Positions 43,251-52,444 are shown, counted from the stretch's first letter. The stretch: 64,000 nt of DNA from Jeotgalibacillus sp. R-1-5s-1 (GCF_004405105.1 NZ_SORW01000022.1:89746-153745); one strand, 5' to 3'. Notes: a model not told the origin generated them from the sequence alone. Translations and numbers: made by a program.

Positions 43251-43427
43251 ATGACAAATCATCCGTCTTTTCTGCCCGATACTTCATATGAAGGACGGGA
43301 CAAAGCGTTTTTTGATGTTGACCGGTTTATTAATGAGGGGATGTCAGGAGGCACTGTTTTCCGATACGGGAAACAGACAAACATTGAAGAGGCACGTGAC
43401 CTGGATACTGAAACACCACCGAATTAA
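43251..43427 (+). CDS. Small conserved-looking protein of unknown function
   Basis: 58 residues: MTNHPSFLPDTSYEGRDKAF, FDVDRFINEGMSGGTV and an acidic end. Polar, no membrane helix. CAGGGGGTG lies 8 nt before ATG 43251. I do not recognise the family. Just after yheE on the same strand, 55 nt apart, and ended by a strong terminator. Confidence 0.7.
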   Translation: MTNHPSFLPDTSYEGRDKAFFDVDRFINEGMSGGTVFRYGKQTNIEEARDLDTETPPN

Positions 43428-43436
43428 AGCAGGCAG

Positions 43437-43474
43437 AGGGCTGTCCGGAAACCAACGCCGGACAGCCCTTTGCA
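43437..43474 (+). terminator. Terminator after the yheE pair
   Basis: AGGGCTGTCCGG / CCGGACAGCCCT stem with 9-nt loop, then TT. Confidence 0.88.
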
Positions 43475-43546
43475 AGTTCATCATTGTTTCTTTTATTAAA
43501 AGATGATACTTTTTTCATAAATGTTTTATTAGAAAAAGGTGATCAC

Positions 43547-44446
43547 TTGTCAAACGTAAAAAAACTTTTACAATCAATGAATTCAGCAAAAAACCCTGCA
43601 GACCTCAGTGCATCAGACTTTGAGACTTATTTGTGGTTTCGGGATAAGGAAACCGAAGAGCTGATTGCATTTAATAAAAACGGGCTAAGTCCAAACGAAC
43701 TTGCATTATTATCTATGCTTTTAAATCCATCATCAGCCCCTCCATCCGGAAAAGCAGATGAATGGCTTCATTTCCTGCGTGACGATTCAGGTAACTGCCC
43801 ACTGCCAAAAGGATCCAGCTTCAGAATGGTTCAATTCTCAAGCAATGCTGCTCTCGTTCAGGATGCTGATGAAGCACCTCTCGACTATGTTTTCTCTGAA
43901 CAGGCAGTCATCGTCCTGAAAAATGAAAACAGCGGATTTGTCATCGAACCGCAAAGCAGCGATACCCTTTCACTGGAAGAGCTGGCTTCAGCATCACAGG
44001 CAATTGAAAATGATCTGGAAATCAACATCACATTTTTCGCAGGATCCTTTCATACTGTTAACGCCGAAACCCGCAGCATGCTTCTGATGGAAATGGACTG
44101 GTTTGAACAGCACACCTTCCACGACCACCGTCAGCCCGTACTGTCACTGTTTGACGTCATGCCCATCAACCTGATCAACCGCTTTTCCGATTTTGAAAAA
44201 AACACCCTGTTTTCAGCCATCTTTGAATTATTCGAAACCGAACAGGACCTTCCGCGCATCATCCAAACCTTTGTCGAGAACCTTTCAAACGTGAGCAGCA
44301 CAGCCAAAATGCTCTACATGCATCGGAACAGCCTGCAATACCGTCTCGACAAATTCACAGAAAAAACATCCATCGACCTCAAAACCTTCTACGGCGGACT
44401 CATTGCCTACTTCGCCTGCCTAGAATGGAACCAGCGCAATGGCTGA
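43547..44446 (+). CDS. PucR/CdaR-type helix-turn-helix regulator
   Basis: A 299-residue protein whose C-terminus is a PucR-type HTH: NVSSTAKMLYMHRNSLQYRL followed by DKFTEKTSIDLK. The N-terminal 200 residues are a poorly conserved sensory region. Such proteins control sugar-diacid or purine use, often next to their targets; here msmX, the shared sugar-ABC ATPase, follows 700 nt later, separated by repeats. TTG 43547 has AAAAGGTG 5 nt upstream. Confidence 0.82.
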   Translation: MSNVKKLLQSMNSAKNPADLSASDFETYLWFRDKETEELIAFNKNGLSPNELALLSMLLNPSSAPPSGKADEWLHFLRDDSGNCPLPKGSSFRMVQFSSNAALVQDADEAPLDYVFSEQAVIVLKNENSGFVIEPQSSDTLSLEELASASQAIENDLEINITFFAGSFHTVNAETRSMLLMEMDWFEQHTFHDHRQPVLSLFDVMPINLINRFSDFEKNTLFSAIFELFETEQDLPRIIQTFVENLSNVSSTAKMLYMHRNSLQYRLDKFTEKTSIDLKTFYGGLIAYFACLEWNQRNG

Positions 44447-44452
44447 CCCACT

Positions 44453-44488
44453 GCCGTGAACCGGTCCGGGCTCCCGCTTCACGGCTCT
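44453..44488 (+). terminator. Hairpin after the PucR-type regulator
   Basis: GCCGTGAA / TTCACGGC with an inner CGG...CCG; only weakly T-rich afterwards. Confidence 0.55.
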
Positions 44489-44499
44489 TATGAGAGTGG

Positions 44500-44625
44500 A
44501 TTTAACCACTCTTTCCAGTGATTTGACAACTCTTGGTGGTTATTTGACAACTCTTCGCGGTTATTTGACAACTCTTTTCGTTTATTTAACAACTCTCCTC
44601 CGTTATTTAACTACTCTGATTACCA
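44500..44625 (+). repeat. 21-bp-period tandem array 2 (six units)
   Basis: Units start at 44500, 44521, 44542, 44563, 44584 and 44605. Consensus ATTTGACAACTCTTnnnGGTT. A 63-bp stretch of the array (44542-44604) keeps three well-matched units. It lies 12 bp past the hairpin of the regulator gene. Confidence 0.92.
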
Positions 44626-44692
44626 GCACGCTAAAGTATGATCTCTTCACGGCTTTTTTATATTGCTTCCGGAAACAAAATAACCATTTAGA

Positions 44693-44953
44693 GCGCCGGG
44701 ACCATCCGCAGACTCCTGTGGCGGAAAGGGACAGGTGAAACCATTGTGCGAAGCACAAGGGGTTCACCGCCCGGCCATAGAAAAGCGTAGGCTGGCGTTA
44801 AGGGACGTACAAACTGGACTGGCCCCTACGGAGATAAAGGAAACACAGTGAACGGAGTGAGCTGATGTTGACTTATCGGACGAGGGGACGGGAAGTTTGC
44901 TAGTCCCTGCTCGCCGAAGCTAGACAAAAGAAAGCGGAGGATGGTCCCGGTGC
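44693..44953 (+). repeat. Type A structured repeat, copy 4, interrupted by a type B element
   Basis: Outer arms GCGCCGGGACCATCC / GGATGGTCCCGGTGC pair (one G-T wobble). The GACTCCTGTGG hairpin and GGTGAAACC...GGTTCACC stem (apex TTGTGC-GAA-GCACAA) are intact, but the 3-prime CGGAAAGCGGAGG hairpin is split by about 150 bp of type B. With array 2 it accounts for the 697-nt gap; a decayed type A scrap lies at 44975-45035. Confidence 0.9.
44794..44915 (+). repeat. Type B structured repeat nested inside type A copy 4
   Basis: Arms GGCG...AGGGAC-gta-CAAACT and AGTTTG-cta-GTCCCT...CGCC. Core GGAGATAAAGGAAACACAG, then CTGATGTTGACTTATC, identical in type to the tandem units at 33.0-33.3 kb. Confidence 0.9.
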
Positions 44954-45075
44954 GGCTTTTATAAATCACAATAAGTTCAGGTTCAGCCGCAGACTCTTAT
45001 TTTCAAAAGGATGAGCCCTGCCCGATTTTTGTCACATTGCCCAAACCCCCTTTTCCTTTTTGTGCACTATGTCCA

Positions 45076-45104
45076 TTGGAAAGGCTTTCATTTAACGCTA
45101 AAAT
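45076..45104 (+). promoter_or_regulatory. Sigma-A promoter of msmX
   Basis: TTGGAA at 45076-45081, 17-nt spacer, TAAAAT at 45099-45104; 40 nt before the start codon. Confidence 0.75.
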
Positions 45105-45110
45105 GAAAGC
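45084..45110 (+). promoter_or_regulatory. 10-bp inverted repeat over the msmX promoter
   Basis: GCTTTCATTT-N7-AAATGAAAGC, perfect arms, covering the spacer and the -10. Looks like an operator for an unidentified repressor. Confidence 0.6.
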
Positions 45111-45143
45111 AGTTACAAAGAACAGCACAATGGAGGAATCAAC

Positions 45144-46241
45144 ATGGCAGAGTTAAAACTACAAAACATTTATAAAATCTACGATAAAGAAGTTACAGCA
45201 GTAACAGATTTCAATCTTCATATTCAGGACAAAGAATTTATCGTATTCGTTGGTCCTTCAGGTTGCGGTAAATCAACAACACTTCGTATGGTTGCAGGTC
45301 TTGAGGAAATTTCTAAAGGAGACTTCTACATTGACGACGAGCGTGTAAACGATAAAGCACCTAAAGATCGCGATATTGCGATGGTATTCCAGAACTATGC
45401 CCTATATCCGCACATGAGCGTATATGACAACATGGCATTTGGTCTTAAACTTCGTAAATTTGACAAAGCTGAAATTGACAAGCGTGTTAAAAATGCTGCC
45501 AAGATCCTTGGTCTTGAAGCACTTTTGGACCGTAAGCCGAAAGCTCTTTCCGGCGGTCAGCGTCAGCGTGTGGCACTGGGCCGTGCGATTGTACGTGATG
45601 CAAAAGTATTCCTGATGGATGAGCCTTTATCTAACCTTGACGCTAAGCTGCGTGTTCAGATGCGTGCTGAAATCGCGAAGCTTCACCAGCGTCTTCAGAC
45701 TACAACGATTTATGTAACACACGATCAGACTGAAGCGATGACAATGGCAACACGTATTGTTGTTATGAAGGATGGCGTAATTCAGCAGGTTGGATCTCCG
45801 AAAGAAGTATATGACAATCCTGAGAATGTTTTCGTTGGTGGATTTATCGGGTCTCCTGCGATGAACTTCTTCAGCGGAAAGCTTACTGAAGCAGGCTTCC
45901 AGGCTGGCGAACAGCTGCTTGCTGTACCGGAAGGAAAAATGAAAACTCTTCGTTCCCAGGGATATGTTGGAAAAGACATCATTCTCGGTGTGCGTCCTGA
46001 GGATATCCATGATGAGCCAGTATTTATCGAATCAGCTGCCGGATCTAAGTTCCTTGCAGATATCGAAGTATCAGAACTTACAGGTGCCGAGCTTATGCTT
46101 TACTCAAAAGTCGGTGGACAGGACTTTGTTGCCCGCGTTGACTCCCGTTCAGACATTAAAGCAGGACAAAAAGTTGAGCTTGCTTTCAACATGAACAAGT
46201 GCCACTTCTTTGATGTGGAATCAGAGCAGCGCATTAAATAA
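45144..46241 (+). CDS. msmX: Multipurpose sugar ABC transporter ATP-binding protein MsmX (UgpC-type)
   Basis: A 365-residue ABC ATPase with Walker A GPSGCGKST (residues 37-45), signature LSGGQRQRVALGRA, Walker B VFLMDEPLSNLD, switch His THDQTEAM and the C-terminal MOI/TOBE domains. MsmX energises several carbohydrate importers. No permease or binding-protein gene lies near, as is usual for the shared ATPase. GGAGGA lies 8 nt before ATG 45144. Confidence 0.93.
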   Translation: MAELKLQNIYKIYDKEVTAVTDFNLHIQDKEFIVFVGPSGCGKSTTLRMVAGLEEISKGDFYIDDERVNDKAPKDRDIAMVFQNYALYPHMSVYDNMAFGLKLRKFDKAEIDKRVKNAAKILGLEALLDRKPKALSGGQRQRVALGRAIVRDAKVFLMDEPLSNLDAKLRVQMRAEIAKLHQRLQTTTIYVTHDQTEAMTMATRIVVMKDGVIQQVGSPKEVYDNPENVFVGGFIGSPAMNFFSGKLTEAGFQAGEQLLAVPEGKMKTLRSQGYVGKDIILGVRPEDIHDEPVFIESAAGSKFLADIEVSELTGAELMLYSKVGGQDFVARVDSRSDIKAGQKVELAFNMNKCHFFDVESEQRIK

Positions 46242-46265
46242 GATGGTTACCCCCTTTAACCATAT

Positions 46266-46302
46266 AAAAAGAGAGACGGCCATGACGCCGTCTCTCTTTT
46301 GA
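46266..46302. terminator. Terminator between msmX and fumC
   Basis: AAAAGAGAGACGGC / GCCGTCTCTCTTTT; convergent genes. Confidence 0.92.
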
Positions 46303-46319
46303 GTTTTTAATCACCGCAC

Positions 46320-47708
46320 TCAACGGTCAATGTTCACCATTTTGATCGGCTGAATCCACTCCTGGTACTGTTCTTCTGTCACATACCCGGTTTCAATCGC
46401 CGCTTCTTTCAACGTTAGTTCTTTCCTGAATGCAAGTTTCGCAATTTCAGCCGCTTTTTCATAGCCGATATGAGGATTCAAAGCGGTCACAAGCATTAAC
46501 GAATTGTTGACGTGACGATCAATGACCTCAAGGTTGGCTTCAATTCCGGACGCACACTTATCGTTAAACGTATTCATCCCGTCTGCCAACAGTGTGACGG
46601 ACTGAAGGAAATTGTATATAATCACAGGCTTAAAGACGTTCAGTTCAAAATTTCCCTGGCTTGCCGCAAACCCGATCGTTGCATCATTACCCATAATCTG
46701 TGTTGAAATCATGGTCAACGCTTCACTCTGTGTAGGATTAACTTTGCCAGGCATGATGGAGCTTCCCGGTTCATTTGCCGGGATTGAAATCTCACCGATC
46801 CCGCTGCGTGGGCCACTCGATAACCACCTGATATCATTCGCTATTTTCATCAGATCAGCTGATAAACCTTTTAAAGCGCCATGCAGATACACAATTTCAT
46901 CGTGGCTCGTCAGTGCATGAAACTTGTTATCTGATGAATAAAACGGGAACCCTGTCTGCAAAACAAGCTGTTTGGCAACACGTTTACCGAATTCTTCGTG
47001 TGCATTAATGCCGGTACCAACCGCTGTACCTCCAATCGCAAGTGACAGGATATGCTTATTCGCCTCTTGAATCATCGTGTTAGACCGCTCAAGCATCGCG
47101 CGCCAGCCGCTGATTTCCTGTCCAAGTGTCAGAGGCGTTGCGTCCTGCAGATGTGTACGTCCAATTTTAATGATTTCATAAAACTGTTTTTCCTTCTGAT
47201 AAAATGTATCAGTCAGGTTATTTAATGCGGGTACAAGCTTTCCACATACCGCTTTATAGGCCGCAATATGCATTGCTGTCGGAAAAGTGTCATTTGAGCT
47301 TTGAGACATATTCACATCATCATTAGGATGTACTGTTTCATCTGAACCCTGCTCTTCCAGCCAATGATTTGCACGAAACGCAATCACCTCATTCGCATTC
47401 ATATTCGACTGTGTTCCGCTTCCCGTCTGCCAGACAGAAAGAGGAAAATGATCGTCCAGTGATCCATCAAGAATTTCGTTACACGCCCGCACGATCGCAT
47501 CCCGTTTATGTACAGACAATTTTCCAAGATCATAGTTAGCCATTGCCGCCGCTTTTTTCAGTTCAGCAAAAGCATAAGTCACTTCGAGCGGCATTTTTTC
47601 AATTCCAATCGGAAAGTTTTCCAAACTGCGTTGTGTCTGTGCTCCCCAATATTTGTCCGCAGGAACCTGAATCTCACCTAACGTATCTTTCTCAGTACGA
47701 TATTCCAT
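46320..47708 (-). CDS. fumC: Class II fumarate hydratase FumC
   Basis: A 462-residue class II fumarase, usual length. The family signature [11 protein letters not shown], the catalytic His region [14 protein letters not shown] and [16 protein letters not shown] are intact. It interconverts fumarate and malate in the TCA cycle. ATG 47708 has GGAGGAGAG upstream; an ATG seven codons earlier does not. In B. subtilis the gene is citG; a possible cre site lies 50 nt upstream. Confidence 0.96.
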   Translation of the reverse strand: MEYRTEKDTLGEIQVPADKYWGAQTQRSLENFPIGIEKMPLEVTYAFAELKKAAAMANYDLGKLSVHKRDAIVRACNEILDGSLDDHFPLSVWQTGSGTQSNMNANEVIAFRANHWLEEQGSDETVHPNDDVNMSQSSNDTFPTAMHIAAYKAVCGKLVPALNNLTDTFYQKEKQFYEIIKIGRTHLQDATPLTLGQEISGWRAMLERSNTMIQEANKHILSLAIGGTAVGTGINAHEEFGKRVAKQLVLQTGFPFYSSDNKFHALTSHDEIVYLHGALKGLSADLMKIANDIRWLSSGPRSGIGEISIPANEPGSSIMPGKVNPTQSEALTMISTQIMGNDATIGFAASQGNFELNVFKPVIIYNFLQSVTLLADGMNTFNDKCASGIEANLEVIDRHVNNSLMLVTALNPHIGYEKAAEIAKLAFRKELTLKEAAIETGYVTEEQYQEWIQPIKMVNIDR

Positions 47709-47756
47709 GATAATCTCTCCTCCTAACAAACACGTAATACAAATATTGTATCATGG

Positions 47757-47770
47757 TTAAAGCGTTTCCA
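47757..47770 (-). promoter_or_regulatory. Candidate cre (CcpA) site upstream of fumC
   Basis: The minus strand reads TGGAAACGCTTTAA, one mismatch from WTGNNARCGNWWWCAW-type cre sequences, near a TACAAT -10. Confidence 0.35.
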
Positions 47771-47853
47771 CACAAATGAGGATTAGACGGGATTCTTTCC
47801 CTGTACGACAATTTCCGCTAAACTTATATGTAGAAAACATGGGAGGGATTTTT

Positions 47854-48471
47854 ATGAAAATCGCTTTGTTTGGCGCGACCGGAAGGGTTGGAAGTGTCAT
47901 TCTGGACAACGCCATCAAGGATGGTCACCAGGTGCAGGCATTGGTCCGCGACGCATCCGCAGCTGTCAGCCATGATCAGATAACCTATATTGTGGGAGAT
48001 GCTTCTGTTAAAGAAGATGTGTTTCGCACTATTGCTGGGTGTGATGCCGTTGTCAGTGCTATGGGTACAGATAAAAAAGATGCTCTGACTAAATCAATGG
48101 TCCATATTCTTCCTGCCATGAGATCGGAAGGGATCCGCAGAATTGTCACTGTCGGAACCGCCGGCATTCTTGATTCTAAACGAGAACCTGGAAAATTCCG
48201 ATTTCACTCGTCTGAATCAAACCGTAAACTCAGTACGGCAGCAGAAGACCACTGCCGCTCCTACCTGATGCTGAAAGAAGCAGATCTTGACTGGACCATC
48301 GTCTGTCCAACGTACCTGCCGGATGGAGAAAGAATTGGACAATACCGTACAGAAATCAACACATTACCCGACGAACCATCCAGCATCTCCATGTACGACA
48401 CCGGAGACTTTACCTACTCTCTACTATTAAATCATCAACACATAAAAGAACGGGTAGGCATCACCTACTAA
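47854..48471 (+). CDS. NAD(P)-binding atypical SDR (YwnB/YhfK-like)
   Basis: A 205-residue atypical short-chain dehydrogenase/NmrA-like protein. GATGRVGS near residue 8 binds the dinucleotide phosphate; later DAVVSAMGTD and a WTIVCPTYLPDG segment place it with anaerobilin- or flavin-reductase-like proteins. No Tyr-x3-Lys catalytic pair is evident. ATG 47854 has GGGAGGG 6 nt upstream. Single-gene unit. Confidence 0.82.
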   Translation: MKIALFGATGRVGSVILDNAIKDGHQVQALVRDASAAVSHDQITYIVGDASVKEDVFRTIAGCDAVVSAMGTDKKDALTKSMVHILPAMRSEGIRRIVTVGTAGILDSKREPGKFRFHSSESNRKLSTAAEDHCRSYLMLKEADLDWTIVCPTYLPDGERIGQYRTEINTLPDEPSSISMYDTGDFTYSLLLNHQHIKERVGITY

Positions 48472-48516
48472 AAAACAGCCTGACACACCATCATGAGGTG
48501 AGTCAGGCTGTTTTTA
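48470..48516 (+). terminator. Terminator of the atypical SDR gene
   Basis: AAAAACAGCCTGACACACC / GGTGAGTCAGGCTGTTTTT stem with 7-nt loop. Confidence 0.92.
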
Positions 48517-48554
48517 CAATGAAGCGAAGAATACACCTCGGCCCGGTTCTAACA

Positions 48555-48588
48555 GAAAAAACGCCCGGATCACTCCGGACGCTTTTCC
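48555..48588 (-). terminator. Terminator of bmrCD
   Basis: On minus: AAAGCGTCCGG / CCGGGCGTTTTTT, abutting the bmrD stop. Confidence 0.85.
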
Positions 48589-50601
48589 CTATACAGCCTT
48601 CTTCCCCTGCTGCAGCTCATACATCTGATAATACTTCCCTCGCCTTGCCATCAGCTCATCATGCGTCCCCTTTTCCACAATCTCCCCGCGGTCCAGTACA
48701 ATAATCTGATCCGCATTCTTAATCGTAGACAAACGGTGCGCAATAATAAACGTTGTCCGACCGGACTTCAGCGTCTCCATTGCCTCCTGAATAATCGACT
48801 CCGTCTCCGTATCAATACTCGACGTCGCCTCATCCAGCACGAGAACCGCCGGATTAAACGCAAGCGCTCTGGCAAACGAAATTAACTGCCGTTGTCCTGA
48901 AGAAAGCGTGCTTCCTTTTTCAATGACCGGCTCATCAATTCCCTGTTCAAGGTGAGTCAGCACTCTGTCTGCTCCAACCGCTTTTAAAGCTGCTTCAACC
49001 TGTTCCCTGGTAATCCTCGGATCATTCAAGCTGACATTTGACGCAATCGTCCCCGTAAACAAATATGGATCCTGCAGTACAATACCCATATGATCACGAA
49101 TTGTCTGCTTTGGCACCTCCTGAATATTCATGCCATCAACAGAAATGACCCCTTTTTGATTATCATAAAACCGGAAAAGCAGATTCATGATTGATGACTT
49201 TCCTGAACCCGTATGCCCGACGAGACCAATCGTTTCACCCGGTTTCGCTTCAAAGGACAGGTTCTTTAGGACATATTCATCGTTTTTATAGGCAAATGAT
49301 ACATCATCAAATTTCACATGACCCTTGATGCGATCCATTTTTCCATCTGCCACAGTTTCCCCTTCTTCATCCATCAGCTTAAACACACGTTCACCCGCCA
49401 CAAGGGCCAGCTCAAGGTTTGCAAGCTGATTGACTATGCCTGTAACCGGCTGGAACAGTCTTGTAATGTAGTCAACAAATGCGTACAAAACACCCACTGT
49501 TACAACAGATTCTGCATTCAGTGCACCGCTTCCGAAATACCAGATAAAAGCAACGAACGTAATGTTCCGCAAAATCGCAACCAGATTATGAGACATAAGC
49601 GAATTCAGGTTCAGCAGCTTATTCTGAAATTGATAATGGGTCGTATTTTTTTCTTCAAATTCATCCTGTATCTTCTTTTCTTTTCTGAAAGCCTGAATAA
49701 TCGTCATGCCCTGTATCGATTCGTTAATGGATGCATTAATCTCACTTACTTTAGAGCGGACTGTCTGATTGTATTTCGAAGCGTACTTACGATAAATGAC
49801 CATCCACAAAATTAATAGCGGAATCAGCACAAGACAGATCGCTGCAAGTGTCGGGTCAAGTATGAATAACGCAACGTAGATACCCGTAATATAAATTCCG
49901 CTATGGAAAAACTGTGCCAGCACCTGTACGTACAGTTCTCTTATGGCTTCAGTATCATTGGTTATTCTTGAAACAACCTTCCCTGCAGGCAGATTATCAA
50001 AATAGTTGATTGGAAGTCGCTGGATATGTCCAAATACTTCCGTTCTCATTTTTTGAATAATCCGGTTAGCTGAACGCTGCAGCTGGAATTCCTGTCCGAA
50101 ATGGAAAACCGCTGCAACAACTGTTAATGCAAAGTAAAGCAGGACGAGCTGAATCATTCTCGGAATTTCCGGACGGTAAAAGGCAAGAACTTCTGATGTG
50201 CTTAATTCATCAGCACTATAGGAAACAGCATCCTCACCCGTTCCAAAGTTCAGCATGCCGTTTTTATAACTGCGTTCCCCTTCTGCCTCCGTCACTGGTT
50301 CATCCACGAAATAAAAGTTCAGACCGATTTGAAAAATGCCCGCTTCTCCGCCGGTCTGTTCTCCTTCATTCAGGTAGGCTTCCCGCTTATAAAACGTTTC
50401 GTTATAAGCGACAGCGTCTTCACCCTGATCTGTTTGAACCCATGTTTCCTCAATTCCCATGATATGATCATCAATCATTTTTTTAGCGATAAATGGACCT
50501 GCCAGTTCGGCTGCAACCGAGACTGTCAGCATGACAAGTGCAATGATGATGGTCTTTTTATACAGCAACGCATAATGGTAAAGTCTTTTTCCTACACTCA
50601 T
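48589..50601 (-). CDS. bmrD: Heterodimeric multidrug ABC exporter subunit BmrD (YheH)
   Basis: A 670-residue half-transporter: six-helix exporter domain, then an ATPase with Walker A GHTGSGKSS, signature LSSGQRQLIS and a proper Walker B glutamate in VLVLDEATSSID, so this subunit carries the catalytic site. The long insert between helices 1 and 2 (about residues 45-130, acidic) is the extracellular domain typical of BmrD. With BmrC it exports drugs. It overlaps bmrC by 4 nt. Confidence 0.93.
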   Translation of the reverse strand: MSVGKRLYHYALLYKKTIIIALVMLTVSVAAELAGPFIAKKMIDDHIMGIEETWVQTDQGEDAVAYNETFYKREAYLNEGEQTGGEAGIFQIGLNFYFVDEPVTEAEGERSYKNGMLNFGTGEDAVSYSADELSTSEVLAFYRPEIPRMIQLVLLYFALTVVAAVFHFGQEFQLQRSANRIIQKMRTEVFGHIQRLPINYFDNLPAGKVVSRITNDTEAIRELYVQVLAQFFHSGIYITGIYVALFILDPTLAAICLVLIPLLILWMVIYRKYASKYNQTVRSKVSEINASINESIQGMTIIQAFRKEKKIQDEFEEKNTTHYQFQNKLLNLNSLMSHNLVAILRNITFVAFIWYFGSGALNAESVVTVGVLYAFVDYITRLFQPVTGIVNQLANLELALVAGERVFKLMDEEGETVADGKMDRIKGHVKFDDVSFAYKNDEYVLKNLSFEAKPGETIGLVGHTGSGKSSIMNLLFRFYDNQKGVISVDGMNIQEVPKQTIRDHMGIVLQDPYLFTGTIASNVSLNDPRITREQVEAALKAVGADRVLTHLEQGIDEPVIEKGSTLSSGQRQLISFARALAFNPAVLVLDEATSSIDTETESIIQEAMETLKSGRTTFIIAHRLSTIKNADQIIVLDRGEIVEKGTHDELMARRGKYYQMYELQQGKKAV

Positions 50602-52355
50602 GAGCGCACCTCCTCAAGAAGCGACTCTTCAACCTGCTGGCGTTCGAATTGTTCAAAATACCAGCCTTTTCTTTCAATCAGCTGCTGATGGGTTCCTTCC
50701 TCCATCACGCACCCTTCATTAATCACTAAAATCCAGTCTGCATGTTCAACTGCTGAGAGACGATGGGTTGTAATAATCGTCGTTTTCCCTTTTCTTTCAT
50801 TCTTAATATTTTCTAAAATAGCTGACTCCGTCTTTGCATCTACCGCTGATAATGAATCATCCAAAATCAGCAGAGACGGATCATCAATAAGAGCCCGCGC
50901 AATCGAAATCCGCTGCTTCTGTCCTCCTGATAAAGCGACTCCTTTTTCACCGACAAGTGTTTCCAGACCATCCGGCAGCATTTCCAGGTCTTTTTCAAAA
51001 TGAGCCATCTTTATTGCACGGATGATATCTTCTTCTGATGCTTCATCCGCTCCAAACAGAATATTTTCCCTTACCGTTTTTGAAAACAGAACATGCTCCT
51101 GCGGTACATAGCCGATCCAAGATAAAACATGATTTCGTTTCTGTTCCGCAATCGAGATTCCGCTTAGTACAATATCTCCTTCACCAAGCGGATATTCCTT
51201 CAATAGCTGCTTTACAAAAGTCGTTTTTCCGCTTCCTGTTTTTCCGACAATGCCAAGCGTCTGTCCCTGATCAATTCTTACCGACACATTTGACAAGTTC
51301 GGAACGTTAGAGGATGGATATTGAAAATCAGTCTGCTTAAATTCAATTCCCTGAAGCTCTCCGGGAAATGCCGGCTGAAGCGGATCAGGAACGTCTTCTG
51401 TATAATTCAGCGTTTCATTTACACGATCCAATGATGCATTACCACGCTGCATAATATTAATCAGTTCACCAACTGCAAACATCGGCCAGATCAGCATACC
51501 GAGATAGACGTTAAAAGCGACCAGTTCACCTAATGTAATGGACTGATTAAAGACAAGATAAGATCCATATCCGAGACCAATCATATAACTCATCCCGGTG
51601 ATGATTTTCGTTAAAGGATTAAATAACGAGTCAATAAATGCGACCTTCAGGTTTTTCTGATACACATCCTCTGTACCTTCGAAAAACGTTTTTTCATCCT
51701 CACGCTCCTGGACATAAGCCCTGATTACGCGCACACCAGCGACAGATTCCAATACACGATCGTTCAGATCACCAAACGCATCCTGTGCCTGCGTGTAGCG
51801 CTCGTGAATCTTTTTACCGAGAAACTGCATCACAATGGCCAGAATAGGAAGTGGCAGAATGGCAGCAATCGTCAGTTCCCACGATACGAGGAATCCCATT
51901 GCAACGATAATTGTCAGCATGTAAGCAGTCGAGTCAATTAACGTCAATACACCAAAACCTGCCGTAACAGAGACCGCCTTCAAATCATTGGTCGCTCTCG
52001 CCATCAGGTCCCCTGTCCGGTTCCGTTCATAAAACGTCGGCGTCATCTTCAGCATATGCCCCATAAACATAGACCTGAGTCTTCGTTCAATCTTATGAGC
52101 ACCGCTGAAAAGAAGATATTGCCAAACATAGTTAATGATATAAGCCACTACGGCAATACCAGCCAGAATCATGACATACTGCACCAGAAGTTCCTGTGTT
52201 AATTCCCCAACAAAAATATCGTCAATGGCCATACCGACCAGAAACGGGGGTACGATTTCCACCACGTTCGCAATGAGCAGGAGAATAATGGCGATCGTAT
52301 AACGTTTCCAATGCTCCTTAAAAAACCATCCTAATTTTATAAAAATATCAAACAT
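50598..52355 (-). CDS. bmrC: Heterodimeric multidrug ABC exporter subunit BmrC (YheI)
   Basis: A 585-residue half-transporter, the same length as B. subtilis BmrC. Walker A GKTGSGKTT and signature ALSGGQKQRIS are intact, but Walker B reads LLILDDSLSAVD: the catalytic glutamate is Asp, the degenerate site expected in this partner. ATG 52355 has AAAGGAGG 9 nt upstream. Expression should be set by the attenuator leader at 52391-52770. In B. subtilis bmrCD is induced by ribosome-targeting antibiotics. Confidence 0.94.
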   Translation of the reverse strand: MFDIFIKLGWFFKEHWKRYTIAIILLLIANVVEIVPPFLVGMAIDDIFVGELTQELLVQYVMILAGIAVVAYIINYVWQYLLFSGAHKIERRLRSMFMGHMLKMTPTFYERNRTGDLMARATNDLKAVSVTAGFGVLTLIDSTAYMLTIIVAMGFLVSWELTIAAILPLPILAIVMQFLGKKIHERYTQAQDAFGDLNDRVLESVAGVRVIRAYVQEREDEKTFFEGTEDVYQKNLKVAFIDSLFNPLTKIITGMSYMIGLGYGSYLVFNQSITLGELVAFNVYLGMLIWPMFAVGELINIMQRGNASLDRVNETLNYTEDVPDPLQPAFPGELQGIEFKQTDFQYPSSNVPNLSNVSVRIDQGQTLGIVGKTGSGKTTFVKQLLKEYPLGEGDIVLSGISIAEQKRNHVLSWIGYVPQEHVLFSKTVRENILFGADEASEEDIIRAIKMAHFEKDLEMLPDGLETLVGEKGVALSGGQKQRISIARALIDDPSLLILDDSLSAVDAKTESAILENIKNERKGKTTIITTHRLSAVEHADWILVINEGCVMEEGTHQQLIERKGWYFEQFERQQVEESLLEEVRS

Positions 52356-52390
52356 TCCAGATAACCTCCTTTAATCCGATTCCAATCAGG

Positions 52391-52444
52391 CTACCCACTA
52401 TCCAGCTCCGCCTTGATTGTTCCTTCCCATGCAAAATAAATCAT
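52391..52444 (-). CDS. 17-codon small open frame between the attenuator and bmrC
   Basis: The frame MIYFAWEGTIKAELDSG has a strong ribosome site (AGGAGG, 8 nt before ATG 52444) and ends 35 nt before the bmrC start. It would only be made when the attenuator is read through. It could keep the mRNA open for bmrC translation or be a remnant of the bmrB (yheJ) leader gene of B. subtilis, which lies at this place. No function can be read from it. Confidence 0.5.
   Translation of the reverse strand: MIYFAWEGTIKAELDSG

Noticed and set aside
44490..44738. An open frame on plus giving seven-residue repeats (LTTL-type heptads)
   Set aside because: The heptads only mirror the 21-bp DNA period; the other two arrays have stops in the matching frame and no ribosome site exists.
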